Below, one piece after another: positions 10,144 through 21,147 of a stretch of DNA of 64,000 nucleotides (positions are counted from its first letter, which is position 1; each line of letters begins with the position of its first letter). The translations under genes and the position numbers were made by a program. The stretch spans positions 1 through 64,000 of the forward strand of contig DF241538.1 in the NCBI GenBank assembly GCA_000507305.1, written 5' to 3'. The notes beneath the pieces were generated by a model. The model was not told where the DNA came from, searched no databases, and saw only the letters and a program-made list of their open reading frames with translations. Source of the stretch: Breviolum minutum Mf 1.05b.01 (Eukaryota > Sar > Dinophyceae > Suessiales > Symbiodiniaceae).

Positions 10144-11176
10144 CTATTTGACAGAAACCAGCAAACCAGCGCGCAGAAAAGTCTGAAGACAAATCGTGCT
10201 TGGAACATTCTGGTCGAAGTGATCGCCAAAAGTCAAGCTTTGCAAACTGCCCGGCCAAGTGACGTTCTCCAGGCTCTGGTTGAAAAAAGAGCCAAAAGTC
10301 AAGCTTTGCAAACTGCCGGGCAAAGCGACGTTCTCCAGGCTCTGGTCGAAACAATCGCCAAAGGTCAAGCTTTGCAAACTGCCGGGCCAAGTGACATTCT
10401 CCAGACTCTGGTCGAACTCCATGCCAAAAGTCAAGCTTCGCAAAGTGCTGGGCAAAGTGACGTTCTCCAGGCTCTGGTNNNNNNNNNNNNNNNNNNNNNN
10501 NNNNNNNNNNNNNNNNNNNNNNNNNNNNNNNNNNNNNNNNNNNNNNNNNNNNNNNNNNNNNNNNNNNNNNNNNNNNNNNNNNNNNNNNNNNNNNNNNNNN
10601 NNNNNNGGCTCTGGTTGAAAAAGAGCCAAAAGTCAAGCTTTGCAAACTGCTTGGCAAAGTGACGTTCTCCAGGCTCTGGTCGAACTCTATGCCAAAAGTT
10701 AAGCTTCGCAAAGTGCTGGGCAAAGTGACGTTCTCCAGGCTCTGGTTGAAACAAAAGCCAAAAGTCAAGCTTTGCAAAGTGTCAGGCAAAGTGACTCTAT
10801 CCATACTTTCGATTCCATCAATGCGGGTAATGCCTTCCAATTCAATTTCGTCATCGTCCGCAGGTTTTCCCCGAAGACCAAGAAGGTATTCCCAAGCGCC
10901 TGGCAAATCAAGCTGTGTGTAGACATAGGACACCGTAACTTCTCCTTGAAAGCCTTGCTCTTTGAGGCTTTTGTGCAATAAGAGCTTCTTGGACTCATGC
11001 TGCAGTGAAATACCAGTACCAGGCTTCTTCGGAATCTGCAAGGCAATCATCTGCTGAAGATCTTTGCCAGTGTTTGATGCAGGAATTCTGATGAGAAATC
11101 CTTCGCCGATGAAGTTATGCACATCAACCCGTAGGAGTTCAAAGCCGTCAGGCAGCTCCCTTTCCCGACTGGACAT
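10144..11176 (-). CDS. FNIP-repeat protein with ubiquitin-like N-terminus
   Basis: The first about 85 residues (start MSSRERELPDGFELLRVDVH) look like a ubiquitin-like fold: short strands, then VTVSYVYTQL. After a linker (LPGAWEYLLGLRGKPADDDE) come repeats of 22 residues, type FNQSLENVTLPSSLQSLTFG. This matches the FNIP repeat, a leucine-rich-repeat relative of protists. About ten units are visible, each 66 bp apart. The protein ends NVPSTICLQTFLRAGLLVSVK at TAA (10144). The start ATG at 11174-11176 is the first in frame. No introns are seen. A 65-bp unit just before the gap and the gap itself break the frame (see findings), so the frame past the gap is shifted. Likely a binding scaffold; partner unknown. 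Confidence 0.8.
10479..10606. other. assembly gap (128 N) inside the FNIP repeats
   Basis: The gap replaces repeat sequence. Distances between the GGCTCTGGT marker on either side show its length is not right for whole 66-bp units. Confidence 1.
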
Positions 11177-11829
11177 GGCTGGTACCTGCTGTTTTTTAAA
11201 TGCACCAGAAACAGCACCAAAACCTATGTACGTTCACTACTTTCTGTAGAACATTCAGTGCAGTAGGAGTTGATATCGGTATAACATTCATGTAGAAATT
11301 TCGTGGTCGTGGGTGTTGCAACCTTCAACATTCGACCCAGATTCTACCCTTCCCGCTTTTTTTGGACATCATCACCACGATCATGGTCGACAGAAAGTTG
11401 TTTCAAACATACGGCAGTTTTCATCATGCTTTCCACATTCATTTCTATGTGGAACTTCAGGTTATCTTTTGGAACTGCAAATCCAACCACACGATGAGGC
11501 TGGACTCCTTTTTGGGGGTGCTATATGCTGAAGAAACACTTGATAGTTTAATCATGTTAATTACATTACACTACTTGGAAGGTGCTGTGAGTTAATTCTT
11601 TGTTGGTTAGTTTTGATCTTCCAACATGTTCAATTGCAAACACTTGCACAAACAACCCTGTCTCACACCACAGAAACTGCAGCCGGGTATTCACGCTTGC
11701 AAGGCTCATGACAAAATTTCTTGAGGAATATTTGTCTGTATAATGTAAAAGAATGTAAACGGTATATAGATATAGAAACACTTTTTCTAAAAGCCATGAA
11801 ACCTAACGAGTCCTTGTAAGTTTGCAACT

Positions 11830-11925
11830 CGTTGGTGGTTTCAACCCATCTGAAAAATATTAGTCAAAATGGGAATCTTCCCCAAATAGGGGTGAACATA
11901 GAAAATATTTGAAACCACCACCTAG
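11830..11925. repeat. MITE-like element, GGTGGTTTCAA family
   Basis: Ends GTTGGTGGTTTCAACCC and TTTGAAACCACCACCTAG form an inverted repeat. The inside shares CATCTGAAAAATAT and TAGGGGTGAA with the copy at 18522. Confidence 0.7.
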
Positions 11926-11994
11926 GCAAATAAACGTTTCATAAGACTTCTAAAAGAAAGTCATCCAGTCATACCTGCTGCTCCAACTTCTCAC

Positions 11995-12042
11995 CTGCGC
12001 TTCACTCAGAGGCCCACTTTGGAGCAGCAGCTGAGCAGAGGC
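11995..12042 (-). CDS. candidate internal exon
   Basis: ASAQLLLQSGPLSEAQ, 48 bases, phase 0 on both sides, between TCGAG/GCC and CAG/GTGAGA (a strong donor). Confidence 0.4.
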
Positions 12043-12523
12043 CTCGAAATTTCATGTGACGCAAGTATTTACTGATAAAAAGTTGGATGTTCTGTTGGTT
12101 TTTTTATGGGATCAACATTTTTTGTTTGGATTTTTATGTGATCAACTAGTGTAAATATATGGATGCTATGAGTGTGTTTATGAAAAAAATGCCAATCAAT
12201 CCTCTGACGTGAGATTTTTGGCTGTAAACTGTAAACTACGCTTTCCCGGAAGACCGAACACATGATTTTCAGGCAAGAAAAGTGTTCACTTTGCCTGGAA
12301 ATAATTATCTGTCCTTCGGCATCCCTGGACAAGGAATGTTAGCATCATCCCTAACCGGAACATTCCGGAACCATGAGTAAGTAGCGATGCCCAGCATCTA
12401 CATGCTCAAGCGATTCCCAGTATCTGCATGCTTCAAATACACAAACAAAAATCCCGTGTTTTTGTGCGTAGCCATCGTCAGTTTCAATACGTTCACCCTG
12501 TGTTTTCACTCTCAACTCTGCAG

Positions 12524-12643
12524 GGATCCGGAATGGTAACTGTATCCGATAGTATCCTGCCTACCTTACCGGAACTGAACGATGGATATGATAGATATTT
12601 CCCCAAGAAAAATATAGAAGTTGAGCTCATTAGATTTTGTTAA
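12524..12643 (+). CDS. candidate terminal exon
   Basis: After CTCTGCAG the frame reads GSGMVTVSDSILPTLPELND then GYDRYFPKKNIEVELIRFC and TAA. The phase-0 start and composition look coding; no upstream exon was identified. Another plus-strand frame nearby (12823-13038, APLKSPSAAHTDNKAVQMSG) also looks coding. Confidence 0.4.
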   Translation, partial: GSGMVTVSDSILPTLPELNDGYDRYFPKKNIEVELIRFC

Positions 12644-13264
12644 CTTCAAAAAAACGTCCTTGAGGCATCATTGGTTTTGGGGGGGTTCTATCTATGCTTC
12701 AGTATAATTTATTGTCTCACCACCTGCCTTGGCACCCTTGAATTTACGAAGGCTCGCCAATGTAGTATGATTTACAAAAGAAGCTAAATCATTTAGATTT
12801 ACATGAATGAAATACGGTTTCCATGGTTTTTTCCAACCATTTGCTTTTCTTCCCCTTCACATCCCGAAAATCTGGCTCCCATTTTCATCGGAAATTGGTC
12901 GCCTCTGCACCTCTCAAATCTCCCAGTGCAGCGCACACAGACAACAAGGCCGTGCAAATGTCTGGAGGCGCTTCTCCTGTCGCGAAGGGAATTTCTTTCT
13001 GCCCCAAAAAATTCTGGGTCAAATGGGTCCACCACTAGAGATGAGAGATTTCTCAAGAAAAGTCTGGGGAAATTGCGAGGGAAAAAAAACACGAAACACT
13101 GTGAGTGCTGAGGGGTCTTTTAGGGAACTTTTCTTATGTTTTCCGTCACTGGCATTCCCTAAAAGTCAAACAAATGAGATCCATCTTCATACTGGTTGAA
13201 CATACAATGTCTTTGTAAATAGCATTTCGGCAACAAAGTGAGGCCATGATTGTCATCACATCAG

Positions 13265-13405
13265 GCCCGGTCTCTTGATCTCATTTCAAAATGGAAAATG
13301 GTGACCAGCTCCCATCAACTTGAGCAGGGGTCCCCGACCACTCACAGCACAATGACTCTCAAGGACCTCGACCAGAGAAAATGTCAAAATTCCACATGTG
13401 CCAGG
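13265..13405 (+). CDS. candidate internal exon
   Basis: Forty-seven codons, phase 0 on both sides, between ACATCAG/GCC and AGG/GTCGAT. Begins ARSLDLISKWKMVTSSHQLE; hydrophilic and Ser/Thr-rich. Confidence 0.45.
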
Positions 13406-13906
13406 GTCGATCAACTCCTTATTTTGGGGATGGTCATCCCACCTTTTATTTGGGGAATCCTTAAAATATGTATATAAACCCCTGCTATTGGGTCGATGAC
13501 TGTTAACTAATTACAGGCACTTCTTTGGCACTTACTGGCAACAGTTACCCTTTGAATATGCCTGAATTCAAACGTCTCTAGATCCCAAGTGTTTTTTCCT
13601 TGTATTCACAAGCTGAGAACCATCTCGTGCTCCAAGAAAGGAAGCCGGGAAGCCAGTGGAAACAGTTTGATATTTCAGAATCAACACAAATCCAAATAAG
13701 ATGATGTAGCATGTCCAATGTATAAATCCCCTCCCATAATACCAGTGATTCAAAAAATGAAGCAACCCGGGAACCCGCCAAAATTTTTTAAATTAAAAAA
13801 AAAAAGACATGGTGAAAGGCAACTCCTGAATCAACCCGTCAAACTGAGCATCCCCAACCGCTTTGGCCCTTGAATCATCACCAGCCTCTGATAAGGCTGC
13901 AGCCAC

Positions 13907-14305
13907 CTAGGCATTGCCAAGCAAACACAGATTCGGCCCAACAAATCCCAAGGAAAGCTGGAAAGAAACCATCTTGCCATGTTGGAGATGAAAGTCTTCT
14001 TCAATAAGTTCATTCTCCACTTTCATTGTTGAAAGGAAAACTATCAAATCCGTCCTCCCGATTTTGAAATCATCAAAAATCCATACCATTCCTGATCTTG
14101 GAAGAACTGCCTGATTCCCTGTTTTCGGGGTGGTTTCGGATGGAATGAACTACCGTGATTCACCTGGGTCTCTCCGGAGTTTCAACTCCCATGGCCGCCT
14201 GTTTGCTTCTGCTGATCTCTGGATCTGCCAAGAGCAACACTTGCCTCTCTGCCACTTCAATTTCACCTGACAAGACGTCATAGACATTCATAGATTTAAA
14301 TCTAC
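13907..14305 (-). CDS. unknown protein, two C-terminal exons
   Basis: Exon 14164-14305 (acceptor CTGAG/GT, donor CAG/GTGAAT) encodes NVYDVLSGEIEVAERQVLLL then ADPEISRSKQAAMGVETPERP and is convincing. Beyond a gap of only 53 bp, 13907-14110 is open for 67 codons in one frame (MVWIFDDFKIGRTDLIVFLS, stop TAG). The phase carried over from the first exon instead favours RQFFQDQEWYGFLMISKSGG and an earlier stop. A further coding-like stretch (13800-13896, SEAGDDSRAKAVGDAQFDGL) lies downstream. Confidence 0.5.
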
Positions 14306-14781
14306 CTCAGACACAAATTGTCACTCAGGAGGTATTTGGATGTCTAGGGTTTAGGAATTCTTTTTTGGGGGGTATCTCCCAATTTCAAGAGCCATTCATA
14401 TCTGCAAGGCCTCCAAGTTCCCCCCAAAAAAATGGTGACCTGCTCGAAGGGCGCTGTCGATGATGCCCAGGCGCAGATCATCCAAATTACTGGGCCAACG
14501 GTGCGGCCCGGCGAAAAGGAACCCCAACAAAAACAAGGAATCTGAGAAACTGTTCAATGCTGAGATTATGTGTGTATATGTACATACATATAATACATAT
14601 ATTGACAGTGTATAGAATATCATATACGTAGATACAATGACACACATATGGGAACTGTGGGTTTCAAGGTATCCATAAGTATCCTTATTCTATTTCATGG
14701 ATCCAAAACCTCTGCGTGCTGGAAAAACCCAAGAAAAACCTTGCAGAAATGGAGATGGCCATGCTGCTCGTAAGTTACACG

Positions 14782-15221
14782 TCATAAGTCCTGAGGAATC
14801 AAACTTTCCTGGCAGTTCCTCCATCCTAATGGAGCTTCTTGATTGTTTCCAATCCAGCCTTCGTGGATTTTCCATTGTTTCCAGCAGGTTTTCAGCCCGC
14901 AAACAATTGCCCACCTGCAAAAAAATCTGTGCCCAGCGACTGGAGTGACTTATTTTTATGGAACATGTATGTATGAACATGTGACCATTGGAAAAGGTTT
15001 CCGTGGGTTTCCATGAAAATTGAGAAGATGGGATGGACATGAGATGGACTAAATCCTTTCAGCATCTTTCAGCTTTGTTCAGGTTTACCAACATTGTGAG
15101 GTGATTGACACCCCAAGTCTTCCTATGGGCACCACCTGAAACATGTCTCCCTCGTTTGAGCGACGTCCCGCCAACGGCTGGGAAGTTTAACAAAAACCGC
15201 CTCTGCGTGAAGCGCAATGAC
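14782..15221 (-). CDS. unknown protein, last two exons
   Basis: Exon 15136-15221 (GGCAG/GTC to TTTCAG/GTGGTG) encodes VIALHAEAVFVKLPSRWRDV then AQTRETCF. In phase, 14782-14914 (after TTTTGCAG) continues RWAIVCGLKTCWKQWKIHEG to TGA. Another frame of the second block stays open to 14690, and a plus-strand ATG frame (14697-14948) also overlaps, so the second exon is less certain. Confidence 0.45.
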
Positions 15222-15390
15222 CTGCCGACAACAATGCGATGAGAGTGATGCAACCGGTCACTGATGTCACTGGTTCACCTGAATCAGGTCGACTGAGGAC
15301 CGGGGGTGGATTTCTCCATTTGAATCCATGAAAATGCAAGCGCAGCAAAATGATGTTTTTTTTTCGTAGGAAAGGTTATAATTTCCCAAA

Positions 15391-15506
15391 GGATCCATGG
15401 GACGATTGTACATGTATATTTACCAGTATTTACCTCTTAATTTAACCAAAAAAGATTCAACCATTATTCATGGATAGGTAAATATACAATCGTCCCATGG
15501 ATGCCA
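15391..15506. repeat. MITE-like element, CCATGGGAC family
   Basis: Ends GGATCCATGGGACGATTGTA and the matching complement before ATGCCATGGG; inside are TATTTACC motifs as in the 9935 copy. It abuts the stop codon of the next gene. Confidence 0.7.
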
Positions 15507-15512
15507 TGGGTT

Positions 15513-16441
15513 TCATCCAAAATGGTGTGCCTCTTGAAGCACCACATCATCGATGGGAAACTCATTCGCCTTCATCATTGACAGCACGTCTTCAGCCTTT
15601 AAAGGCGAAACGAGGAGACTTTCAAAGGTGTCAAGCCTGTAGTGAACACTGAAAGAGTAGGGATTAAATGAGTTTAACAGCAATTGTATCTGGAAGTATG
15701 GTAAAATCATGTTGAATTGCAGACATTTAACATCATTTCATCTGATTATCTTCCTCACAAGACTCGCCCTTTTATTCCAAGTCTTCTTGAATTCTGTTCT
15801 CTCATGGCTTCCGAAAGCCATTTTCGAGGGCGCCCCACTTTCTGCGGATTTCCATTTCGAAGCAAGCCCATGATCACCTTTCTGGCCACATGGGGTGCCC
15901 CCCCAGCGAAAACCATGGGTTGAAAAATATCCTTTCATCCCATCAAAAATATTCCATGGGATTTTGTGAGGTCGAATTTTTCCAACTCCCCGAAATGTGA
16001 AAGAAAGCAAGTCAAGATATTAGCAATCTGCTCCAGGATCATTCTGATAGATGCCATTTCGATCAAAACAAAGGCCTTTCACTGCAGACAAGAGACCGGA
16101 TAGTAACATGTATCTGGTAAGCGGTACCTGACGCAGGCACGGTATTTCCCATCAGATTCCAGCAGTTCAACGGGATACCCTGTTAACAGGGCACTGCGTC
16201 TCCTGTGATCGTCGCAGCCATTCCTGAAGGCCAAGGGAATGTTGCGACCAAACTCCCAAAGGTGTTCAAATTCCCGATAAGCGTCTTAGCCAGCCTCGGC
16301 CTTCATTGTGTCAACTTCTGCATACCTGGGCACCCAACCAATAAGGAGATCTTCCTGCCTGGGGTTTTGTTTCCTAGCTCTTCATCTTTGTGCTGGAGAG
16401 GTTTCAGATTGACTAAAGGAAGATATTGTGCTGATTGAGAT
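15513..16441 (-). CDS. unknown basic protein with AT-hook-like motif, four exons
   Basis: This is the best of the hand-built models. Exons 16326-16441, 16179-16284, 15759-15881 and 15513-15648 join in phase at all three junctions (G+AC, GG+A, TT+T) and end in TGA. Visible sequence, about 160 residues, runs SQSAQYLPLVNLKPL ... AYREFEHLWEFGRNIPLAF ... NGNPQKVGRPRKWLSEAM ... PLKAEDVLSMMKANEFP. The KVGRPRKW segment resembles an AT-hook, so DNA contact is possible but is inference. Donors are GTATGC, GTATCC and GTGAGG. The first intron would be only 41 bp. The 5' end is not found. Confidence 0.6.
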
Positions 16442-17496
16442 CTAAGGCAGTCTAAAGATTCAAAAAGGAATGAAAAAAAAGGGAACAATTTTGGCTTGAT
16501 CAATTCTGTTAATTCTGATTAATTCTGACTTTGGCAGGTTCCAATCAGTTCCATCGAGAGCTTTACGAAACTACTCCTTGGGAAGGACATGGTGTGAAGC
16601 TATGAGGACGTCGTGCGTAGTTGTTGAACCCCGTGTGTTGCATATCAGAACACCATCACTATCTATATTGGGCAGATGTCAAAACCATTCAAAACCATCG
16701 CGACGTCTCACTCTCCTGATTGGTATATTAGGCACCCTAATAATAGCTGATGAAAATCTTATGAAACAGTTCCCATATGATGTGTTACAGTAGTATTTCA
16801 CCCTCCCTTTTTTTCAACAACCAAGCAGGGTTTGCACTAATGGCCACTTCGAACTTTGAAAGGAACTCCATGCCCAAAAGTTCTCAACCCAACAATTGAT
16901 TCTCATCCAAAGGGTGCGAACAGACCTCATTTTTCAAATATAACGAATAACAAAATACTATATATACTATATAATCTATGCATATTTATGCTGGTTTATG
17001 TCCGGATCTCATGTATATTTAGCGGTGAAACATGCCAAGCTTTAAAAAAATATCCACTCTTGGACACCAAACAGTTTCACCACTGCTTCAAAGGCAGCTT
17101 GATGTGGTGTCCAACCTTCGAGAACTATACATGGAAAGACGACAAAATCCTCAGGCCAAATGCTTATCCTATGAAAAAGTGTCATACATCCCTTGTTATG
17201 TTAAAAGTTTACCGTATACCCTGAAGATGCCTGTAAAATTGATGTTTTGAAAAAACCATCCCTTCATCCCCTTCTCTACCCGCAACAAACCTTTGCATCT
17301 ATTTAACTTGTGAATCCGTCCGCTTTCTCTCATGTTCTCTGTTCCTTGGTCCCTGCCACCTTTCTCTTAAGTATCGTCTGCGTTCGAATGGTGCCAGCAT
17401 CTGGTTCTGTTTCTGGTTCCGTTAGAATTTCATCCAAATTTCGACTGCCAACCAAAAAAAAACGGAAAACGGATCACCAAAAAATGGGTCTTGGAC

Positions 17497-17615
17497 CTGT
17501 GGCCTTTCATGTTGATGACTTGATCTCCTATTTCTTTCAACATCCATTTCTGGTGCTGCAATTTAGCACAACGCAACCTGCCTGACTGTCCAGCATTCAA
17601 GAGCCATTCCTCCAC
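17497..17615 (-). CDS. candidate internal exon, unknown protein
   Basis: Between TTTTTCAG/GTGGAG and CACAG/GTCCAAG; encodes VEEWLLNAGQSGRLRCAKLQ then HQKWMLKEIGDQVINMKGH, phase 0 to 2. A Gln/Asn-rich open frame just upstream (17640-17780, YPPVNQNNNQNPCGFFHNYC) may be another exon. Confidence 0.5.
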
Positions 17616-18241
17616 CTGAAAAATGCAGCGTTCCGAGGATGAGGAGGTTTCCCATGTCACTAGAGTTACCACTGGGAATCCAAGGTGACTGGACGTGATT
17701 TTGTGGAAAATTCATACCACAGTAATTATGGAAAAATCCGCAAGGATTTTGATTGTTATTTTGGTTGACTGGAGGGTAACGAAGAATCAACGCCCAAGTG
17801 CAGTATAGCTTAGATGCTGTTTAAGAAGGGGACGGATCCTTCATTTTTGAGGGGTATCTCGGGGTGAAACACAATTGTTGATTCAGTGTTGCATGCCGTG
17901 TTGAAGACGTATACACGTTCGAGATGCCAACAACTTCTCACCCGCCATCGCTCAAACATGCTTTAACTTTTCACGCATTGTGGTAACTGAGTGTAGTTTA
18001 CTGTGTACCAACCCAACCTGCACAGGGTTGTGATATGTTGTACTGGGCTGTGGAAAAAAACAATAGTGTATATATATATATGATACATATTATATTATAC
18101 ATCATAGATTCATCTATATACGTATTCACGTATTCATACCTGGATCTTCCTTTTGTTTGTGTAAACTTTGCGCCGAAATTCACCAAAAACCTACCTTTAA
18201 GGCAGAAATGTTACATTACATATCTATAGAAGATCCAGGTA

Positions 18242-18335
18242 CCTGGACCTTCAAGTCGGGGTGCCAATTAAAACCCTAAGGGATGGTGAATTGAAACCCA
18301 TTAGGAACCATTTGGCACCCCTTTGAAGATCCAGG
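18242..18335. repeat. MITE-like element, CCTGGATCTTC family, TA target duplication
   Basis: Ends CCTGGACCTTCAA...GGGGTGCCAA and TTGGCACCCC...GAAGATCCAGG, with TA on both sides (18240-18241, 18336-18337). The right side then runs into a TA repeat. Confidence 0.75.
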
Positions 18336-18397
18336 TATGTATATATATATATATATATGCTGTAATATATTTACTCTCGTTCTTGTTCCCCCATCAC

Positions 18398-18859
18398 CTT
18401 GATTGGATTGCGCTGCTTCGCAAAAAGACCAATCACTTTGTCAAAGACCTGGCGAGAGTGATCTGCCGAGAGTTTTTTCATGCCATGAACCAACCCCCAC
18501 GTGACCTGAAAAAAAAACTAGCTAGTTGGTGGTTGAACCAACCCATCTGAAAAATATGAGTCGAAATGGGTTCATCTTCCCTAATGTAGGGGTGAAAAAA
18601 TATTTGAAACCACCACCTAGCCCAAAAAAAGGTATCAACGTCTCAACTGCGAATATAGAATGTTCCAAATATTTTCCGGGAAAATAGTCTCGTTTGAGTC
18701 AATGAACCTCCTTTTGAAAGTTTCGAAGACTTAATGATCCATGCCTTGACCTTCACTGACTCCACGCCCCACATGTTTCGGTGGGGAAAACCACCGTGGA
18801 CCCACCTCTTTGGGTGGTCTCATTCGGAGGTGCATCATCTGTGCCATGGTATCTTCCAC
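18398..18859 (-). CDS. unknown protein, three exons
   Basis: Exon 18806-18859 encodes VEDTMAQMMHLRMRPPKE (GCCAG/GTG to GAG/GTGGGT). After a 61-bp intron, an exon from 18744 reads AWIIKSSKLSKGGSLTQTRL; its 3' border is not fixed. Exon 18398-18505 (TTTTTCAG/GTC to AAG/GTGATG) encodes VTWGLVHGMKKLSADHSRQV then FDKVIGLFAKQRNPIK. All set borders are phase 0. An inverted-repeat element fills most of the last intron. Confidence 0.5.
18522..18620. repeat. MITE-like element, GGTGGTTTCAA family
   Basis: CTAGTTGGTGGTTGAACC at one end and TTTGAAACCACCACCTAG at the other. It lies in an intron of the overlapping gene model, one end about 17 bp from the splice acceptor at 18506. Confidence 0.75.
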
Positions 18860-19076
18860 CTGGCGGCCGCACCTTTTGTTGGGGGTTTTTGACATGATGT
18901 TTCTGTGAAAAATCCCTAAAAATCCGTATCATTTGGAGATAGGGGTCGGTCCATGGAATTTTCATAGTTGAACTGTTCTCACATCAATCACCAGTAACGA
19001 AGAGGGGAACAAACATCCAGATCATCCAGGTCTGTGAACTCCATGAAAATTTCGGCACCAAAAAGGCTGTGGAGAC

Positions 19077-20191
19077 CTTCAAAGCAGCTCCTTGCTTGCA
19101 AAGAGCGACCACCACCGTTCCAAAGCATTCCTGCGGGTTAACGGGGCCAATCCAAAGCTTGGGGGAATGCTGGAGGTCCCAATATCTCCATCATCTAAAA
19201 GGGAAAAAAAGTGGGAGAAGTACATACAATGTATTGTACTGTGTATGTATATATATATATACAAAATATGATCCGACATCATTATCATCTATAATCATCT
19301 CGTCTAAATGTATCAGAAATAAATCCACTCCGAATCCACTCCAGGATTTAAAAGAAAGACATACATCATTTCAACCCAAAAACCACGCATTTTCATGCAG
19401 AAAAAAACACGAAAAACACGAAAACGGCCTCTCGGGGAATGATCCCTGACTGCAATGCTCTCCAAAGCCACTCCTGTACCACACGAATCTCCAAAGCCGG
19501 TCAGACGGCTTCACCGGGAAAGGGCGCCACGAAAGGCACGTTTTCACCCCCTTGATTTCAAAAAAAGGTCATGAATCATGAACCATATCTTGCAGAACTT
19601 TCTACTTTTAGCTTTAACTTATAAACTTAGCTTCCAAAAACAAATCAAATCAATCTGTTAATGTGGTGCTTCTGATATTAGAGAATTACACTGCCATGGG
19701 CAAAAACAAAGCTGTACCTCGCTCTTTTCTGATGACCTTATTGCATCCTATTGGACCTGATAAATTGTTCACGAACCTCGAAAACACCATCAGAGCATCT
19801 CTGGGAGCAGCCTCCGCTTTTGCGATGTTGTCACAACGTTCGTAAGCCATCACCAAGGAGTCGTAAGCCTGGCTCATGACATCAAATCACCCACCTAATC
19901 TTAGGCTTTCGCTGAATGAGAACTTCTATTTGTATATCATCCGCGCAATCTCAATGGTGTATACTAAAGTTAAATTCCTTTAAGCTAAAGAACTTGTTCG
20001 TGGGCCCTGATAACTCTATGATTCTAATACTTTCATAGACTTCCGTCATCTTTCGCTTCTTTAGAACCACGGGCCACTTGCACCTCTGGCACTGGACCTA
20101 TTTGCAGGGCTTGTCGCATCAACTCTTCTGCTTTCGCAGGCTGATCGTGTTCCTGGGCATATGGGAACCACATCATCAATTCACTGAATAC
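19077..20191 (-). CDS. PPR-like protein, partial, tiny exons
   Basis: Exon 20084-20191 encodes VFSELMMWFPYAQEHDQPAK then AEELMRQALQIGPVPE; joined in phase 0 to 19777-19868 it continues AYDSLVMAYERCDNIAKAEA. Both show the pentatricopeptide pattern of paired helices with Ala-Glu after the turn and Gly-x-x-Pro at the end. Further exons 19429-19473 (EWLWRALQSGIIPRE, donor GAG/GC) and 19077-19130 (ECFGTVVVALCKQGAALK) fit the same pattern; at least one exon before them is missing because phases differ. PPR proteins bind organelle RNA and are numerous in dinoflagellates. TPR-like helical repeats are the alternative. Confidence 0.55.
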
Positions 20192-20608
20192 CTAGCTGTG
20201 AAGTCTTCAAGTTGACTAAACAAATATGTTTTTTTGTTCAGCCTTCACTCCTGGGATTTCGTGGATTTATTGCGATCATTGTTTCACCAAGCGAAAAATT
20301 GGCGAGATGGTCGGCATGGTTTTGAAAGCTATAAATTTTCAGGGGGTTACATGAACTGAAAAGGAGATGGCATCTGTTCCGAATCGTTTCTACATATCGA
20401 ATACTATATTGAAAAGGGCCCTCTAATTAACTAACCTACCTTTTGATTTTGGTGGAAAATATTGGGAAACATGGGGAAAAACGACATTAATCAAAGTATA
20501 TCAAAGTATTATATAGATTTTCGTTTTGAGTTGAGGCTTTACAGGTACAAACATTGGAATGTTGGAAATCTAAGTATATGCGGCAGTATATGTTCTCTGC
20601 TGTTGGAT

Positions 20609-20705
20609 GGATGGGTGGGTGGATGGATGGATGGATGGATGGATGGATGGATGGATGGATGGATGGATGGATGGATGGATGGATGGATTGATTGATTGAT
20701 TGATT
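20609..20705. repeat. (TGGA)n then (TTGA)n microsatellite
   Basis: About 20 tetranucleotide copies pass into a related unit. No coding sequence seen around it. Confidence 0.95.
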
Positions 20706-20886
20706 GCTTGCTTGATTGCTTGACTAATTGAACAAACAATCCACAGATGTAGGTTCGACAATCGACAAGAGATGTACGTCTTTTAAACATGTTTAATCTC
20801 CTGTCACCACTTTGCATGATGGCAATTCACAATGATTACATGCAATAGTAATAACCAATCTTCTATACAAAACTGAGCAAACAAAC

Positions 20887-21011
20887 TTATCCATCCAGGG
20901 CCCAGGGTAGCAACTTTGAGATGTCTTGAAGACGTCCACAACTCCCGTGGATTTCATCCCAGTGGCTGCAAGCTCAATGATCTCCACAGCCATCGTTTGC
21001 CGGGGCTCACC
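20887..21011 (-). CDS. candidate internal exon
   Basis: After TGGCAG, GEPRQTMAVEIIELAATGMK then STGVVDVFKTSQSCYPGPWMD, ending at AA/GTTTGT. The frame also stays open to about 20793. It lies upstream of the PPR-like exons but shows no PPR pattern. Confidence 0.4.
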
Positions 21012-21056
21012 CTGCCATTCTAACAGTTGAGTAAGGTGTCTCAATTCAACAACAAG

Positions 21057-21065
21057 AACAACAAG

Positions 21066-21145
<80 letters not shown>

Positions 21146-21147
21146 AC
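21057..21147. repeat. (AAC)n microsatellite
   Basis: About 28 trinucleotide copies directly upstream (minus sense) of the preceding exon's acceptor. Confidence 0.95.
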
